A stretch of DNA of 6,802 bases, taken from an uncultured Lachnospiraceae bacterium. Lineage in GTDB: Bacteria > Bacillota > Clostridia > Lachnospirales > Lachnospiraceae. The notes under the pieces are model-generated. The model searched no databases and was not told the DNA's origin. It saw only the letters and a program-made list of their open reading frames with translations. The DNA lies in NCBI GenBank assembly GCA_958444395.1, contig CAUCOL010000101.1:1-6802 (forward strand), read 5' to 3'. Position 1 is the stretch's first letter, and each line of letters opens with the position of its first letter. Positions 5,968 through 6,802 of this stretch are shown here, piece by piece. The position numbers and the translations under genes are program-made.

Positions 5968-6802
5968 ATGTCACCATTAGCAATTTATATTGGAATTGCT
6001 GTTGTGGTTCTATTAGTTGGGATTATCGTGACCGCGCTGATTACCAAAAAGGTTTCTGTAGAGAACTATATCAAGACAGAACAAGAAAAGCTTGGCAATG
6101 CAGAAGATAAGGCAAGACAGATTATTGATGATGCATTGAAGACGGCAGAAACTAAGAAGCGTGAAGCACTGCTCGAAGCGAAAGAGGAAGCGCTCAAGAA
6201 CAAAAATGAGATTGAGCGTGAGTCAAAAGAAAGACGGGCAGAGATTCAGCGATATGAAAAACGTGTATTATCGAAAGAGGAAGCTCTGGATAAGAAATCG
6301 GAAGCACTTGAAAAGAAAGAGGCAAAATTAAATGCCAAAGACGCAGATCTGGATAAGTTAAAGAAGGATTTGGAAGAAGCCAAATCAGTCCATTTGCGTG
6401 AACTTGAAAAGATTTCCGGTTTGACCTCTGAACAAGCAAAAGAATATCTTTTAAAATCTGTTGAAGAAGACGTAAAACATGAAACTGCAGTAATGATTAA
6501 AGAAATGGATCGTAAGGCGAAAGAAGAGGCAGATAAGCGTGCGAAAGACTACGTTGTAAATGCAATTCAGAGATGTTCTGCAGATCACGTAGCGGAGACT
6601 ACGATTTCTGTGGTACAGTTGCCGAACGATGAGATGAAGGGGCGTATCATTGGTCGTGAAGGACGTAATATCCGTACCCTTGAGACATTGACCGGTGTGA
6701 ATCTGATCATTGATGATACACCGGAAGCAGTCGTATTATCCGCTTTTGATGGAGTAAGAAGGGAAGTTGCCCGGATTGCTCTGGAGAAATTGATTGTAGA
6801 TG
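5968..6802 (+). CDS. rny: Ribonuclease Y, 3'-truncated by window edge
   Basis: Membrane-anchored endoribonuclease that starts mRNA decay in Firmicutes. The 278 visible codons align end to end with the N-terminal half of the family (full length about 520). A membrane anchor at about residues 4-26 ([18 protein letters not shown]) is followed by a long Lys/Glu-rich coiled coil (about 30-190). Next come the conserved [14 protein letters not shown] and [20 protein letters not shown] segments. The start of the KH RNA-binding domain follows, with [10 protein letters not shown] at 225-234 and [13 protein letters not shown] after it. The catalytic HD domain lies beyond the window. ATG 5968 is chosen because it follows the only strong Shine-Dalgarno and starts directly before the membrane anchor. 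The frame runs open to the last base. It has its own promoter between recX and rny, although no clear terminator separates it from recA-recX. Confidence 0.97.
   Translation, partial: MSPLAIYIGIAVVVLLVGIIVTALITKKVSVENYIKTEQEKLGNAEDKARQIIDDALKTAETKKREALLEAKEEALKNKNEIERESKERRAEIQRYEKRVLSKEEALDKKSEALEKKEAKLNAKDADLDKLKKDLEEAKSVHLRELEKISGLTSEQAKEYLLKSVEEDVKHETAVMIKEMDRKAKEEADKRAKDYVVNAIQRCSADHVAETTISVVQLPNDEMKGRIIGREGRNIRTLETLTGVNLIIDDTPEAVVLSAFDGVRREVARIALEKLIVD

Overview
The window looks like chromosomal core DNA of a gut-type Firmicute, most likely Clostridia/Lachnospiraceae. This is inferred from a recA-recX-rny gene order, a Gram-positive SOS box, strong AGGAGG ribosome binding sites, and RecA and RNase Y proteins that read like the Bacillus/Clostridium versions. 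There is also a two-part DUF1653 protein of a kind I associate with Lachnospiraceae. No mobile element, CRISPR array, tRNA or rRNA was seen.

Left part (1-2123): thiamine genes. The 3' part of thiD (HMP / HMP-phosphate kinase) runs rightward off the left edge. It converges with a leftward two-gene unit, thiE (thiamine-phosphate synthase) followed by a HAD phosphatase, whose start lies 1 base after the thiE stop. ThiD makes HMP-PP, and ThiE joins it to thiazole phosphate to give thiamine monophosphate. The HAD enzyme may act on a phosphorylated intermediate, but that is inference. The thiE promoter leaves a leader of only about 30 nt, with no room for a TPP riboswitch.

Middle (2124-4142): a divergent intergenic region with a near-consensus promoter on each strand, then a rightward pair overlapping by ATGA. 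The first gene encodes a DUF1653-domain protein that probably starts at TTG. The second encodes an unrecognised membrane-anchored coiled-coil protein. Function is unknown for both.

Right part (4143-6802): DNA repair and RNA turnover. recA has a TTGACA-N17-TATATT promoter and a LexA-type box at the expected transcription start. recX follows after 1 base. rny (RNase Y) has its own TTGACA-N17-TAAAAT promoter and a perfect Shine-Dalgarno that can fold into a small hairpin. It is cut by the right edge within its KH domain.

The window is mostly ordinary housekeeping DNA. The least explained items are the DUF1653/membrane-protein pair and the two small hairpins in front of rny. I found no convincing novel system.
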